From: Clostridiales bacterium
GTDB taxonomy: Bacteria > Bacillota > Clostridia > Ch29
Reading direction: 5' to 3'
Assembly: GCA_012728565.1 (NCBI GenBank)
Contig: JAAYEV010000115.1
Span: 1 to 38,698 of the forward strand
Length of the DNA: 38,698 bases
Shown here one piece after another: positions 17,176 through 25,246 of this stretch. The notes beneath the pieces were generated by a model, which saw only the letters and a list, made by a program, of their open reading frames with translations, made no database searches and was not told the DNA's origin. Numbering within the stretch: position 1 is the first letter of the stretch; each line of letters begins with the position of its first letter. The translations under genes were made by a program, and so were the position numbers.

Positions 17176-17221
17176 ACTGCCAGGCTAAAATTACTTGCGA
17201 TAGAATAACCGGGAGGGTCCT

Positions 17222-18499
17222 ATGAACTACCACGAGGCTGTTGAGTATATTGAAAGCATGTACAGGTTCGGCAGCAGGCCGGGCCTTGAAATCATCACCA
17301 GGCTGCTGGATCTTATGGGAAATCCCCACCTGAAGTTCAGGTCGGTCCATGCTGCCGGCACCAACGGGAAGGGTTCCACCTGCGCCCATATAGCTTCGGT
17401 ACTGAAGGAAGCGGGTTTTTTGACCGGGCTTTATACATCTCCTCACCTTGAAAGGTTTACCGAACGGATAAGGGTTTCGGGGGAAGAGATAGGCCAGGAG
17501 GATGTGGCCGAGATAACCGGGTTTGTTAAAGGACATATTCAGACCATGCTTGAGGAGGGCCGCCCGCATCCCACCGAGTTTGAGGCAATAACCGCCATTG
17601 GTTTTGAGTATTTCAAAAGGAAAGGGGTACAGTACGCCGTGGTGGAGGTGGGCATGGGAGGCAGGCTTGATGCCACCAACGTAATAACTCCGGAGGTCTC
17701 TGTAATAACTCCCATAAGCCTTGACCATGTGAACGTGCTGGGCAATGACATGGTCAGCATTGCCCGGGAGAAGGCGGGCATCATAAAGGATGGTGTCCCG
17801 GTAGTATGCGGATTGCAGCAGAGGGAAGTGATGGAGACCATTAGAGAAGTTTGCGAAAAAAGGAATGCTCCTTTTATTTATGCCGGTGACGGCCTGATTG
17901 AAAACCAGCGGCCGGAAAACGGGGGCCAGGTCTTTGACTTTGCCTGGCGGGGGAAAGTATACAGGAATATACGGGTTAGACTGATGGGCAGGCACCAGGC
18001 CGATAATGCCGCCCTGGCTTTTGTAACATGCCTGGAACTTGGTATACCTGAGAATGCTATACGGGGAGGGCTTGAAAAAACAATATGGCCGGGACGCATG
18101 GAGGTGCTTCGTAAAAAACCCCTCATTTTGATTGACGGCGCCCATAATGTAGACGGAGCAGCAGCACTGGTGAAGGGACTAAAGCAGTTTTTCCCCGGGA
18201 AAAGGGTACTGCTTGTACTGGGCATGCTTAGGGATAAGGATGTTGACAGCGTTGCGAAGATACTTGGGTCCTATGCGGACAGGGTGGTGACGGTCTCCCC
18301 CGTCAGCACCCGTGCGATGGACCCTCTGGAACTTAAGGGCATAGTTGAAAGATATAACAGGAACGTGGTCTGCGCTGCTTCGATAAGAGAAGCGGTGGAA
18401 AAGCACATGGTTTCGTCGGAGGATGAAATCATGGTGTTTTCCGGCTCCTTATATATGATAGGCGAAGTCCGGAAGCTGTTACCACCTGAAATATTTTGA
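17222..18499 (+). CDS. folC: Folylpolyglutamate synthase / dihydrofolate synthase
   Basis: This 425-residue Mur-ligase-fold ATP enzyme adds glutamate to folates and, in bifunctional members, to dihydropteroate. The P-loop GTNGKGST (46-53), the FolC motif VEVGMGGRLDATNV, SLDHVNVLGN and the C-terminal DGAHNVDGA motif are present. Length is typical. The ribosome site GGGAGGG precedes ATG. It probably belongs to the valS transcript. Its 3' end overlaps the 3' end of the opposite-strand gene at 18479 by 21 bases. Confidence 0.95.
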   Translation: MNYHEAVEYIESMYRFGSRPGLEIITRLLDLMGNPHLKFRSVHAAGTNGKGSTCAHIASVLKEAGFLTGLYTSPHLERFTERIRVSGEEIGQEDVAEITGFVKGHIQTMLEEGRPHPTEFEAITAIGFEYFKRKGVQYAVVEVGMGGRLDATNVITPEVSVITPISLDHVNVLGNDMVSIAREKAGIIKDGVPVVCGLQQREVMETIREVCEKRNAPFIYAGDGLIENQRPENGGQVFDFAWRGKVYRNIRVRLMGRHQADNAALAFVTCLELGIPENAIRGGLEKTIWPGRMEVLRKKPLILIDGAHNVDGAAALVKGLKQFFPGKRVLLVLGMLRDKDVDSVAKILGSYADRVVTVSPVSTRAMDPLELKGIVERYNRNVVCAASIREAVEKHMVSSEDEIMVFSGSLYMIGEVRKLLPPEIF

Positions 18500-18778
18500 A
18501 AGCTCCGGTATGGAAGACCTAAGAATCATAACTCCCATTACCACAAACAGTATTCCCGCTGCGGTGTGCAGAATGGGGATGGGAACATAATTTGACACAA
18601 GTCTTCCCATGAATACTCCAATAAAGGTTACCACCACCAGGGCAGCAGAAGCCCCCAGGAATACCGGCATAAAATTGCTGCTCTGGGTGGACAGCGTGAA
18701 CACCGCCAGCTGCGTTTTGTCTCCAAGCTCGGCAAAAAAAAGCATGCAAAACGCCGTGAAAAACAGTTTCCAGTCCAT
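18479..18778 (-). CDS. UPF0016/GDT1 family small membrane transporter
   Basis: This 99-residue protein has three membrane segments and the family motif ELGDKTQLA (E19 onward) in the first. GDT1/TMEM165 proteins move Mn2+ or Ca2+ in exchange for protons. Most members have two copies of this domain; this one encodes a single copy, so it would need to work as a homodimer or with an unlinked partner. The start at 18778 (MDWKLFFTAF) has AGGAGGGG in front; an upstream ATG at 18820 would add residues unlike the family. It converges with folC with overlapping ends. No manganese (yybP-type) riboswitch is visible upstream. Confidence 0.85.
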   Translation of the reverse strand: MDWKLFFTAFCMLFFAELGDKTQLAVFTLSTQSSNFMPVFLGASAALVVVTFIGVFMGRLVSNYVPIPILHTAAGILFVVMGVMILRSSIPELSKYFRW

Positions 18779-18946
18779 AAAACCCCTCCTAATTATGAAA
18801 TGAGAGGCGGTACATACCAATTCGCATATGGATGTCCCCTTCGTGGTTGTACAATGCTATTTTACCAGAATTAAGAAATAAAATAAACAAGCATGAGATA
18901 ATTCTCCTTGTAATTATTATTCCTTTTCCCTTACAAAATAAAAATG

Positions 18947-18962
18947 TGGCATAATTTTTGCA
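18947..18962 (+). promoter_or_regulatory. Possible sigma-54 (-24/-12) promoter
   Basis: TGGCAT-N5-TTGCA matches the -24/-12 layout, with GG and GC exactly 12 bases apart. It lies in a non-coding gap about 80 bases before a zinc-ribbon gene. A sigma-A-like -10 hexamer TATAAT follows at 18970-18975 without a good -35, so either reading is possible. The rest of the gap 18779-19043 shows no gene. Confidence 0.4.
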
Positions 18963-19043
18963 ATTGTAGTATAATAATAGACAGGTATCGAAATAGGTTA
19001 TGGCATAAATATGCGTGTACATCCAATCGGATGGAGGGATAGT

Positions 19044-19211
19044 ATGCAGTGTCCGTTTTGCGGCTCGAAGCTTGGGATTATAAGCAGGAAAAAGTTTTTT
19101 TGCAAAAACTGCTGCTTTGAAGTCCATGTTGAAGGTAACAACTTTGTGGTATACAGAATTGAATTTGACGGGAGTACCAGCAAGCTGTGCACCCTGGATA
19201 AGGTTGTATAG
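19044..19211 (+). CDS. Small zinc-ribbon protein, 55 residues
   Basis: The protein opens with CPFC (residues 3-6) and continues with CKNC (21-24), a typical four-cysteine zinc ribbon, followed by a strand-rich tail (FEVHVEGNNFVVYRIEFDG). Function is unknown; such single ribbons may bind nucleic acid or act as small adaptors. The start at 19044 is chosen because GGAGGGAT lies immediately upstream; an in-frame ATG at 19011 would place residues over that site. It is a single-gene unit closed by a strong terminator at 19221. Confidence 0.75.
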   Translation: MQCPFCGSKLGIISRKKFFCKNCCFEVHVEGNNFVVYRIEFDGSTSKLCTLDKVV

Positions 19212-19220
19212 ATTGCGGCA

Positions 19221-19258
19221 AAAATAGGTGGAAAATAGCCACCTATTTTTATTTTTTT
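19221..19258 (+). terminator. Intrinsic terminator after zinc-ribbon gene
   Basis: An eleven-base-pair stem AAAATAGGTGG (19221-19231) / CCACCTATTTT (19239-19249) has a seven-base loop and is followed by a T-rich run to 19258. The A/T base of the stem could also serve the opposite strand, but no minus-strand gene ends here. Confidence 0.92.
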
Positions 19259-19315
19259 AAATGGAATTTATAATAATTTCTGAAGGGAAATGTAGATTTA
19301 TACAGAATTAATACT

Positions 19316-19341
19316 TATTATGTGGTAATTGATACATAATA
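19316..19341. promoter_or_regulatory. Inverted repeat upstream of oppA
   Basis: TATTATGT (19316-19323) and ACATAATA (19334-19341) form a perfect eight-base inverted repeat with a ten-base spacer, about 85 bases before the oppA start. It may be a repressor site. A TATAAT at 19269-19274 lies further upstream but has no clear -35. Function is inferred only from symmetry and position. Confidence 0.35.
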
Positions 19342-19426
19342 TGTAGCCGGATGAAAGAAGGTTACAGCCACAGGCTGGCTTGGACGAAAAAAAACGAGGC
19401 TCCACAAAAGTCTAGGAGGGATATCA

Positions 19427-21085
19427 GTGATTGTCAAAAAGCCTTTTCTTTTTGTAGTCATAACTTTTGTATTGGCAGGAATGCTAGCAGGCTGTGCCGG
19501 TACTCCGGTTGAAACCCCTGGAGGGCAGGCGGAGGGCAAGTATGGAGGAACTTTCAGGTTAGCCATAACGGAAAGCCCCAAGAACCTGAACCCTGTACAT
19601 GCAAATGATACTTCATCCATGAGGGTTGTATATCAGCTTTTTGATACGCTGGTTGGCATAGACAGTGAGGGCGAGCTGGTGCCAAACCTGGCAGAGTCCT
19701 GGGACATAAGTGAAGATGGACTTGTTTATACGTTCAAGCTGAAAGAAGGAGTCAAGTTTCACGCCACCACCGAAGGGGGCATGGAAACCGCCAACGGTGG
19801 CAGGGAGGTAACAGCGGAGAACTGGGTATGGACATTCAACTACATAACCGACCCGGATACCAATTCCGCAAGGGCTTATTTCATAGACATGGTAAAGGGG
19901 TATGATGATTATCGGGAAGGGAAAACCGATACCCTGGCCGGTGTTACTGCGAAGGACGATTATATACTTCAAATAGAACTCGAGCATAACTTTGCGCCTT
20001 TTATTTCAGTGCTTGGGTACAATACTTTTTCTGTGCTTCCCAGGGAGGACGTGGAAAAATGGGGAAAGGACTTTGGCCTGCACCCGGTGGGTACCAGCCC
20101 CTTTAAATTCTCCGAATGGACACAGGGAGACAGGCTGGTGCTGTCAAGGAACGAAAACTACTGGAGAAGTGACAGTAGCGGCAACAGCCTTCCTTACTTG
20201 GACGGCATGGAACTTAAGGTGATAAATGACTTGACAATGCAGTGGACCGAATTTAACCTGGGCAATTTCGAAGCGATAGAAGTGGTGGATGACCCGTATT
20301 ACCATGAAGCACTCGAGAAATACCCCGACAGTTTCTTCAGAAGGCCAATGATGGGTACTTACTTTTACGGTATGAATGTGACCGCAAAGCCCTTTGACAA
20401 TAAAAAAGTGAGGCAGGCTATAAATTATTCAATCGACAGGCAGGGTGTAATCGACTTGCTCCGGAACGGGCGCGCCACCCCGGCAAAGGGCGTTTTGCCG
20501 CCGGGAATGTTTGGCTATAATCCCGACCTTGAGGGTTATACCTACGACCCGGTCAAGGCAAAACAGCTTCTCGCGGAGGCGGGGTACCCAGAGGGGATAA
20601 GCATAACGCTGCAGTATAACACCGACGATATTCACAAGAGAATAGCCGAGGCTTTCCAGCAGCAGATGAAGGAGGCCGGGATAGAACTGGAGCTTAAGCA
20701 CATGGAAGGGGCAGCATTGTTTGAAGCGATGCAAAAGGGCGATGCCACCTTTTTCAGGCTGGGCTGGGTGGTGGACTATCCCGACCCGGATAATTTCCTG
20801 TATGTGCTGCTAAACAGTGCAAATTTCGGACCGCTAGGCAACTTCACATTGTATAGGAACCCCGAGTTTGACCGGCTGACCAATGAAGCAAGATTGGAAA
20901 CCGACCCCGAGGAAAGGAGAAGAATGTACCAAGAGGCCGAAAGGATTGCCGTGGAGGATGCCCCGTGGCTGTTTGTATATCACTATACAACCGAACAACT
21001 GCTTCAGCCCTACGTAAAGGGCTACACCCTCCCTTCCTTCGGAGAGCATACCGCTAAGTTCTATGACGTATGGCTGGATAAATAG
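19427..21085 (+). CDS. oppA: Peptide ABC transporter substrate-binding lipoprotein (family 5)
   Basis: This 552-residue extracellular lipoprotein captures peptides for the permease encoded downstream. The signal peptide ends in a lipobox with cysteine at residue 23 (LAGCAG). The mature part shows the family 5 pattern: GTFRLAITESPKNLNP, then LAESWDISEDGLVYTFKLKEG, and YGMNVTAKPFDNKKVRQAIN. The start is GTG after TAGGAGGG. It is the first gene of a five-gene operon and is separated from oppB by a strong hairpin terminator, which should give more binding protein than permease. Dipeptide versus oligopeptide preference cannot be told; other family 5 ligands, such as nickel, are less likely given the partner genes. 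Confidence 0.93.
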   Translation: MIVKKPFLFVVITFVLAGMLAGCAGTPVETPGGQAEGKYGGTFRLAITESPKNLNPVHANDTSSMRVVYQLFDTLVGIDSEGELVPNLAESWDISEDGLVYTFKLKEGVKFHATTEGGMETANGGREVTAENWVWTFNYITDPDTNSARAYFIDMVKGYDDYREGKTDTLAGVTAKDDYILQIELEHNFAPFISVLGYNTFSVLPREDVEKWGKDFGLHPVGTSPFKFSEWTQGDRLVLSRNENYWRSDSSGNSLPYLDGMELKVINDLTMQWTEFNLGNFEAIEVVDDPYYHEALEKYPDSFFRRPMMGTYFYGMNVTAKPFDNKKVRQAINYSIDRQGVIDLLRNGRATPAKGVLPPGMFGYNPDLEGYTYDPVKAKQLLAEAGYPEGISITLQYNTDDIHKRIAEAFQQQMKEAGIELELKHMEGAALFEAMQKGDATFFRLGWVVDYPDPDNFLYVLLNSANFGPLGNFTLYRNPEFDRLTNEARLETDPEERRRMYQEAERIAVEDAPWLFVYHYTTEQLLQPYVKGYTLPSFGEHTAKFYDVWLDK

Positions 21086-21103
21086 AGAGATTTACTCAAG
21101 TCG

Positions 21104-21132
21104 GCTTCCATCCTCGGATGGAAGCTGTTTTT
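21104..21132 (+). terminator. Terminator/attenuator between oppA and oppB
   Basis: A perfect ten-base-pair stem GCTTCCATCC (21104-21113) / GGATGGAAGC (21116-21125) has a two-base tip and is followed by TGTTTTT. Placed just after the binding-protein gene, it should stop most transcripts and let a fraction read into the permease genes. It also rules out the ATG at 21118 as the oppB start. Confidence 0.88.
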
Positions 21133-21162
21133 CGGATACCGCCTTTTAAAGGGGGGACTGGT

Positions 21163-22107
21163 TTGGCAATTTATACAATAAAAAGACTGCTGGCGGCTGT
21201 GCCCGTTGTAATAGGGGTAATAGCCGTCGTATTCATACTTACCTCCATAGTTCCCGGCGACCCTGCCCGACTTATAGCAGGAAAAACAGCCGACCCGGAA
21301 ACCATCCAGAGAATTAGGGAGGAGCTGGGCTTAAACCGGCCATTGTGGGAACAGTTTACCGATTTCTTCAAAGGAGTACTGACCTTTGACCTGGGCAGGT
21401 CGTACCGCAACAATAGGCCGGTGACACAGGTAATAATGGAAAGGCTTCCCCTTACCGCTAAATTGGCCGTGTCCTCCACCGCCCTGGCGGTTGTGACGGG
21501 GGTTTCGTTGGGAGTGGTATCGGCTGTCAAAAAAGACTCCATGCTGGACCACGGCGGCAGGGTGCTGGCACTCCTTGGCATATCGGCACCCAGCTTCTGG
21601 ATAGGGCTTATGGTAGTACTTCTGTTCTGCGTTAAACTGCGCTGGATTCCGGGTACCGGTACCGGGGACGGAGGCTGGTTGTACCTCGTTCTGCCGGTTA
21701 TTACCCTGGGTATGAGGCCTGCGGCATTTATTACAAGGCTTACACGGTCGGGTATGCTGGAGGTGCTGGAGCAGGACTACATACAGACGGCGTGGGCAAA
21801 GGGACTGCCCGGCAGGGCGGTTGTACTGGGGCATGCGCTTAAAAATGCTATGATTCCCGTTGCAACGGTGGCGGGTACCTGCATGGCGGAGATGATGGGC
21901 GGAGCCATAGTGGTTGAACAGTTTTTTTCACTGCCCGGGGTAGGCCGGCTGGGCCTTGAAGCAATACTTGCCAGGGACTTCCCGGTTATAAGGGGACAGG
22001 TACTGCTGCTTGCATTGGTGTTTGTGGCTGTTAACTTGCTGGTAGACCTGACCTATCCGCTGTTTGACCCCCGGATTAAATACGGCGGAAAGCGGAGGCA
22101 TGAATGA
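21163..22107 (+). CDS. oppB: Peptide ABC transporter permease, OppB/DppB type
   Basis: This 314-residue inner permease has about six membrane segments. It opens with the classical N-terminus MAIYTIKRLLAAVPVVIGV, includes DPARLIAGKTADPETIQRIREELGL, and contains the EAA-like loop (DYIQTAWAKGLPGRAVVLGHALKNA) that contacts the ATPases. The start is TTG at 21163 with a GGGGGG ribosome site six bases upstream; the in-frame ATG at 21118 lies inside the terminator hairpin. It pairs with OppC, whose gene follows immediately. Confidence 0.92.
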   Translation: MAIYTIKRLLAAVPVVIGVIAVVFILTSIVPGDPARLIAGKTADPETIQRIREELGLNRPLWEQFTDFFKGVLTFDLGRSYRNNRPVTQVIMERLPLTAKLAVSSTALAVVTGVSLGVVSAVKKDSMLDHGGRVLALLGISAPSFWIGLMVVLLFCVKLRWIPGTGTGDGGWLYLVLPVITLGMRPAAFITRLTRSGMLEVLEQDYIQTAWAKGLPGRAVVLGHALKNAMIPVATVAGTCMAEMMGGAIVVEQFFSLPGVGRLGLEAILARDFPVIRGQVLLLALVFVAVNLLVDLTYPLFDPRIKYGGKRRHE

Positions 22108-22108
22108 T

Positions 22109-22981
22109 ATGGAAAACGCTTGGTCAAGGTTTTTAAAAAATAAGCCAGCCATGGCGGGACTTTTTTTGGTTACGGTAATAGCACTGGCGGCAGTATTTGC
22201 CCCCTATATAACAAGGTATCAACCGACAGAACAGCTTATATGGACCGAGGGCAGCAAGGTTCAGCTTGTACCGCCCTGCAGCAGGTTTTGGTTCGGTACA
22301 GACATATACGGCCGGGATATGTTCTCCCGCGTGGTGTACGGGGCAAGGGCCTCCCTGCTCATCGGCACTGCTTCTACGGCCATTTCACTGTTAATCGGGA
22401 TAACCCTCGGCGCCCTGGCGGGATATTACGGCGGCGTTGTGGACGATATCATTTCGTGGCTTGCCAACGTTTTCTTTGCCTTTCCGTTCATCCTGTTTGT
22501 ACTGGCCTTGGTGGCCTACCTGCCCCCGGGGCTGCCCCTGATGTATGCGGCCATCGGTATAGTAAACTGGGCCGGCGTGGCCAGGCTGGTGCGGGGGCAG
22601 GTGCTGTCCGTCCGGGAGAAGGAATACGTGGAAGCCGCCGAAGCCCTTGGCGGCAGCGGCGCCAGGATAATAATAAGACACATACTGCCCAACATTATGG
22701 CGCCGGTATTGGTGCAGGCCACGCTTGGTATGGGCGGTATAATAATGCTGGAATCTTCCCTAAGCTTCCTAGGGTTTGGAATACAGCCCCCAACCCCCAG
22801 CTGGGGCTATGAAATAGCCCAGGGAAGGCAGTACCTTTTGACCGGTGCATGGTGGTGGTCAGCCTTTCCCGGCATGGCTATAATGGCTCTCGTAATGGGT
22901 TTTAACCTGTTGGGGGACGGTCTCAGGGACCTGCTGGACCCGAGAAATGACGACGCATACGGGTGGTGGGGACGTGGGTGA
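22109..22981 (+). CDS. oppC: Peptide ABC transporter permease, OppC/DppC type
   Basis: This 290-residue permease has an N-terminal membrane segment after FLKNKPAMAGLFLV, the conserved FGTDIYGRDMFSRVVYGARASL region, and the EAA loop (EYVEAAEALGGSGARIIIRHILPN). These are standard for the OppC/DppC/NikC group. The start at 22109 is placed one base after the oppB stop with GCGGAGG ten bases upstream; ATG at 22100 is also in frame but sits too close to that site. Its end overlaps oppD. Confidence 0.9.
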   Translation: MENAWSRFLKNKPAMAGLFLVTVIALAAVFAPYITRYQPTEQLIWTEGSKVQLVPPCSRFWFGTDIYGRDMFSRVVYGARASLLIGTASTAISLLIGITLGALAGYYGGVVDDIISWLANVFFAFPFILFVLALVAYLPPGLPLMYAAIGIVNWAGVARLVRGQVLSVREKEYVEAAEALGGSGARIIIRHILPNIMAPVLVQATLGMGGIIMLESSLSFLGFGIQPPTPSWGYEIAQGRQYLLTGAWWWSAFPGMAIMALVMGFNLLGDGLRDLLDPRNDDAYGWWGRG

Positions 22982-23948
22982 AAGAATACTGGCCGTAAGG
23001 GGCCTTAAAACTCATTATTATATAGGCGGCAGGGTTATAAAGGCGGTGGACGGCCTGGACTTTGACCTGGAAAGGGGCGAAACCCTTGGCATAGTAGGTG
23101 AATCCGGCTGCGGCAAAAGCACCGCAGCCCTGTCGGTGATGGGCCTTATATCGCTCCGGGCGGGGCGGGTCGTCGGCGGGCAGGTGCTGTTCAAGGGCAA
23201 AAGTTTGCTTGCCTTACCCGGTGAAGAGATGAGAAGAATAAGGGGCAGCGAAATGTCAATGATATTCCAGGAACCCATGACTTCGCTTAACCCCGTTTTG
23301 ACGATAGGCCGCCAGGTTTCTGAAGTGTTCATGGTACACAAGGGCATGAGCAGGCGGGAAGCCTTGGATGAGGCGGTTAAAATACTGTCACAGGTGGGCA
23401 TACCCGCACCGGGGCAAATGATACGGGAATACCCCCACCGGTTAAGCGGGGGAATGCGGCAGAGAGCCATGATTGCAATGGCCATTGCCTGCGGCCCGGA
23501 TGTGCTGATTGCCGACGAGCCCACGTCGGAGCTGGATGTTACGGTGCAGGACCAGGTGCTGCGGCTTTTGAGGGAACTGAAAGAAAGGATTGGCATGGCG
23601 ATGGTACTTATAACCCACGACCTGGGGGTTGTCGCCGAGACCGTACAAAACGTGCTGGTGATGTATGCCGGCAGGGCGGTGGAGTATTCGGATGTGTCGG
23701 GGCTGTTTAACGAACCCATGCATCCCTATACCAAGGGACTGATTGCGTCGGTGCCCGGGCTGGGTAAGGCCGGTGAAAAATTGGGCGGTATAAAAGGAGA
23801 GCCCCCCAGCCCCTTAGACCTTCCCGGCGGCTGCAGGTTCCATCCACGGTGCGAGCACGCCCGCGAAATATGCCGCATTCATGAACCGGAACTTGTAAGA
23901 GTGGGGGATGGACGGTTGTGCGCTTGCCACTTGTATAATGATTGGTAG
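22974..23948 (+). CDS. oppD: Peptide ABC transporter ATPase, OppD/DppD type
   Basis: This 324-residue ATP-binding subunit has Walker A GESGCGKST (42-50), signature LSGGMRQRAMIAMA, Walker B DVLIADEPTSELDVT, and the C-terminal oligopeptide-transporter extension (HPYTKGLIASVP, then GGCRFHPRCEHA with further cysteines). In related DppD proteins this cysteine cluster binds an iron-sulfur centre. The start GTG at 22974 overlaps the oppC stop by eight bases and follows GGTGGTGGGG; an in-frame ATG at 22947 is the alternative. It works as a pair with OppF. Confidence 0.9.
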   Translation: MGERILAVRGLKTHYYIGGRVIKAVDGLDFDLERGETLGIVGESGCGKSTAALSVMGLISLRAGRVVGGQVLFKGKSLLALPGEEMRRIRGSEMSMIFQEPMTSLNPVLTIGRQVSEVFMVHKGMSRREALDEAVKILSQVGIPAPGQMIREYPHRLSGGMRQRAMIAMAIACGPDVLIADEPTSELDVTVQDQVLRLLRELKERIGMAMVLITHDLGVVAETVQNVLVMYAGRAVEYSDVSGLFNEPMHPYTKGLIASVPGLGKAGEKLGGIKGEPPSPLDLPGGCRFHPRCEHAREICRIHEPELVRVGDGRLCACHLYNDW

Positions 23949-23954
23949 TTGGTA

Positions 23955-23977
23955 AAGCAGGAACCGTCCCATTGCTT
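23955..23977. repeat. Type A palindromic element between oppD and oppF
   Basis: Arms AAGCA (23955-23959) and TGCTT (23973-23977) enclose GGAACCGTCCCAT, the reverse form of the shared core. It sits in the 48-base gap between the two ATPase genes, just before the oppF ribosome site. Confidence 0.65.
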
Positions 23978-23996
23978 CTATTAAGGGGGAGACTGG

Positions 23997-24962
23997 ATGC
24001 AGCGGAGCATGTTGGAGATAAAAAACCTTAAGAAATATTTTCCCGTGAAGGGTTCGGGATTTCTTAGGCCCCGGGCCTTAGTTAAGGCGGTGGACGGCGT
24101 TAGTTTTACGCTGGATAAGGGAGAGACCCTTGGACTTGTCGGGGAGTCGGGCTGCGGAAAATCCACCGTGGGAAGGCTGATACTGGGACTTATACGGCCC
24201 ACCGAAGGGGAAATATATTTCCAGGGCAGAAACATTCCCGGCATGGACAGGGAAGAAATACGCCGGATGAGACGGGATATACAGCTGGTATTCCAGGACC
24301 CGTACGGTTCCCTGGACCCCAGGATGAAAGCGGGGGATATTGTGGGGGAAGCCTTGGAAATACACCGCATTGCGAAGGGGAAGGACAAGGAAAAGCGGGT
24401 GGAGGAACTGCTTGAACTGGTGGGATTAAAGCCGCAGTACAAGGCAAGGTATCCCCACCAGCTCAGCGGCGGCCAGCGGCAGCGAATAGCCATAGCCAGG
24501 GCGCTGGCGGTAGGGCCCAGGCTTATTGTCTGCGACGAGCCTGTATCCTCGCTGGACGTTTCGGTCCAGGCCCAGGTAATAGACCTGATGCAGGAACTGC
24601 AGCAGAGGTTGGGACAGGCGTACCTGTTTATTTCCCATGACCTTGGTGTCATAAGGCATATAAGCGACAGGGTGGCGGTTATGTACCTAGGCAGGATAGT
24701 TGAACTGGCGCGCAGGGACCAAGTGTTTGACCGGCCGGCGCATCCCTACACCCGGGCAATGCTTGCCGCAGTCCCGGTGTTAAGCCCGCATCTAAAGAAA
24801 GAAAGGGTACCGCTGGAGGGAGAGGTGCCCAATGCGATAAATCCCCCGGGCGGGTGCAGGTTCCATACAAGGTGCGTCCATGCGCTGCCGGTATGCAGCG
24901 AGGTGGAGCCGGCTCTTTCCGACCTTGGCGGAGGGCATTTATGCGCGTGTCATCTTTTTTAA
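23997..24962 (+). CDS. oppF: Peptide ABC transporter ATPase, OppF/DppF type
   Basis: This 321-residue ATP-binding subunit has Walker A GESGCGKST, the Q-loop QLVFQDPYGSLDPRM typical of OppF, signature LSGGQRQRIAIARA, Walker B RLIVCDEPVSSLDVS, and the C-terminal extension HPYTRAMLAAVPV with a cysteine cluster (GGCRFHTRCVHALPVC). The start follows GGGGGAG by six bases; an in-frame ATG at 24009 is possible. It is the last gene of the transporter operon, closed by the hairpin at 25076. Confidence 0.92.
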   Translation: MQRSMLEIKNLKKYFPVKGSGFLRPRALVKAVDGVSFTLDKGETLGLVGESGCGKSTVGRLILGLIRPTEGEIYFQGRNIPGMDREEIRRMRRDIQLVFQDPYGSLDPRMKAGDIVGEALEIHRIAKGKDKEKRVEELLELVGLKPQYKARYPHQLSGGQRQRIAIARALAVGPRLIVCDEPVSSLDVSVQAQVIDLMQELQQRLGQAYLFISHDLGVIRHISDRVAVMYLGRIVELARRDQVFDRPAHPYTRAMLAAVPVLSPHLKKERVPLEGEVPNAINPPGGCRFHTRCVHALPVCSEVEPALSDLGGGHLCACHLF

Positions 24963-25023
24963 GTTATAGATTACAGAACGCTGTATCTTAAGTCCCGGGT
25001 ATTTGTTGGAAAATCAGCTGGTA

Positions 25024-25050
25024 GTCGGCGGTGAATTGTTTGCAGCCGAC
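25024..25050. repeat. Short inverted repeat after oppF
   Basis: GTCGGC (25024-25029) and GCCGAC (25045-25050) enclose 15 bases. There is no T-run, so it is not a terminator alone. The gap 24963-25246 otherwise holds the hairpin at 25076 and A/T-rich sequence before the next gene; no reading frame looks real. Confidence 0.4.
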
Positions 25051-25075
25051 AGTGTCAGGGAAGAGCATGCGGGGT

Positions 25076-25115
25076 GGAAGCAAAAGAACCATACCCTTGC
25101 TTTCTTTTTTTTTTT
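25076..25115 (+). terminator. Type A element acting as terminator of the opp operon
   Basis: GAAGCAA (25077-25083) pairs with TTGCTTTC (25097-25104) around AAGAACCATACCC, a decayed copy of the repeated core. An unbroken run of Ts follows to about 25115, giving a standard intrinsic terminator. It appears that a dispersed repeat supplies the stem. Confidence 0.75.
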
Positions 25116-25246
25116 GCAGTAATACGGGAACCGGTAATAAGCGATTTACATACTGTTTTACCGGGCAGGCAGCTCCTTCATTAATACATAAATAGTTGGA
25201 ATTAGCAAAACCTAAAAATACTCAAAATATTACGGAGTGAATACCT

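Noticed and set aside
18779-19000. Manganese (yybP-ykoY) riboswitch sought upstream of the Gdt1-like gene
   Set aside because: The conserved sequences of that class are not visible on the minus strand.
19274-19290. CodY-like site before oppA
   Set aside because: Only about 9 of 15 positions match the CodY consensus, which is too weak in an A/T-rich gap.
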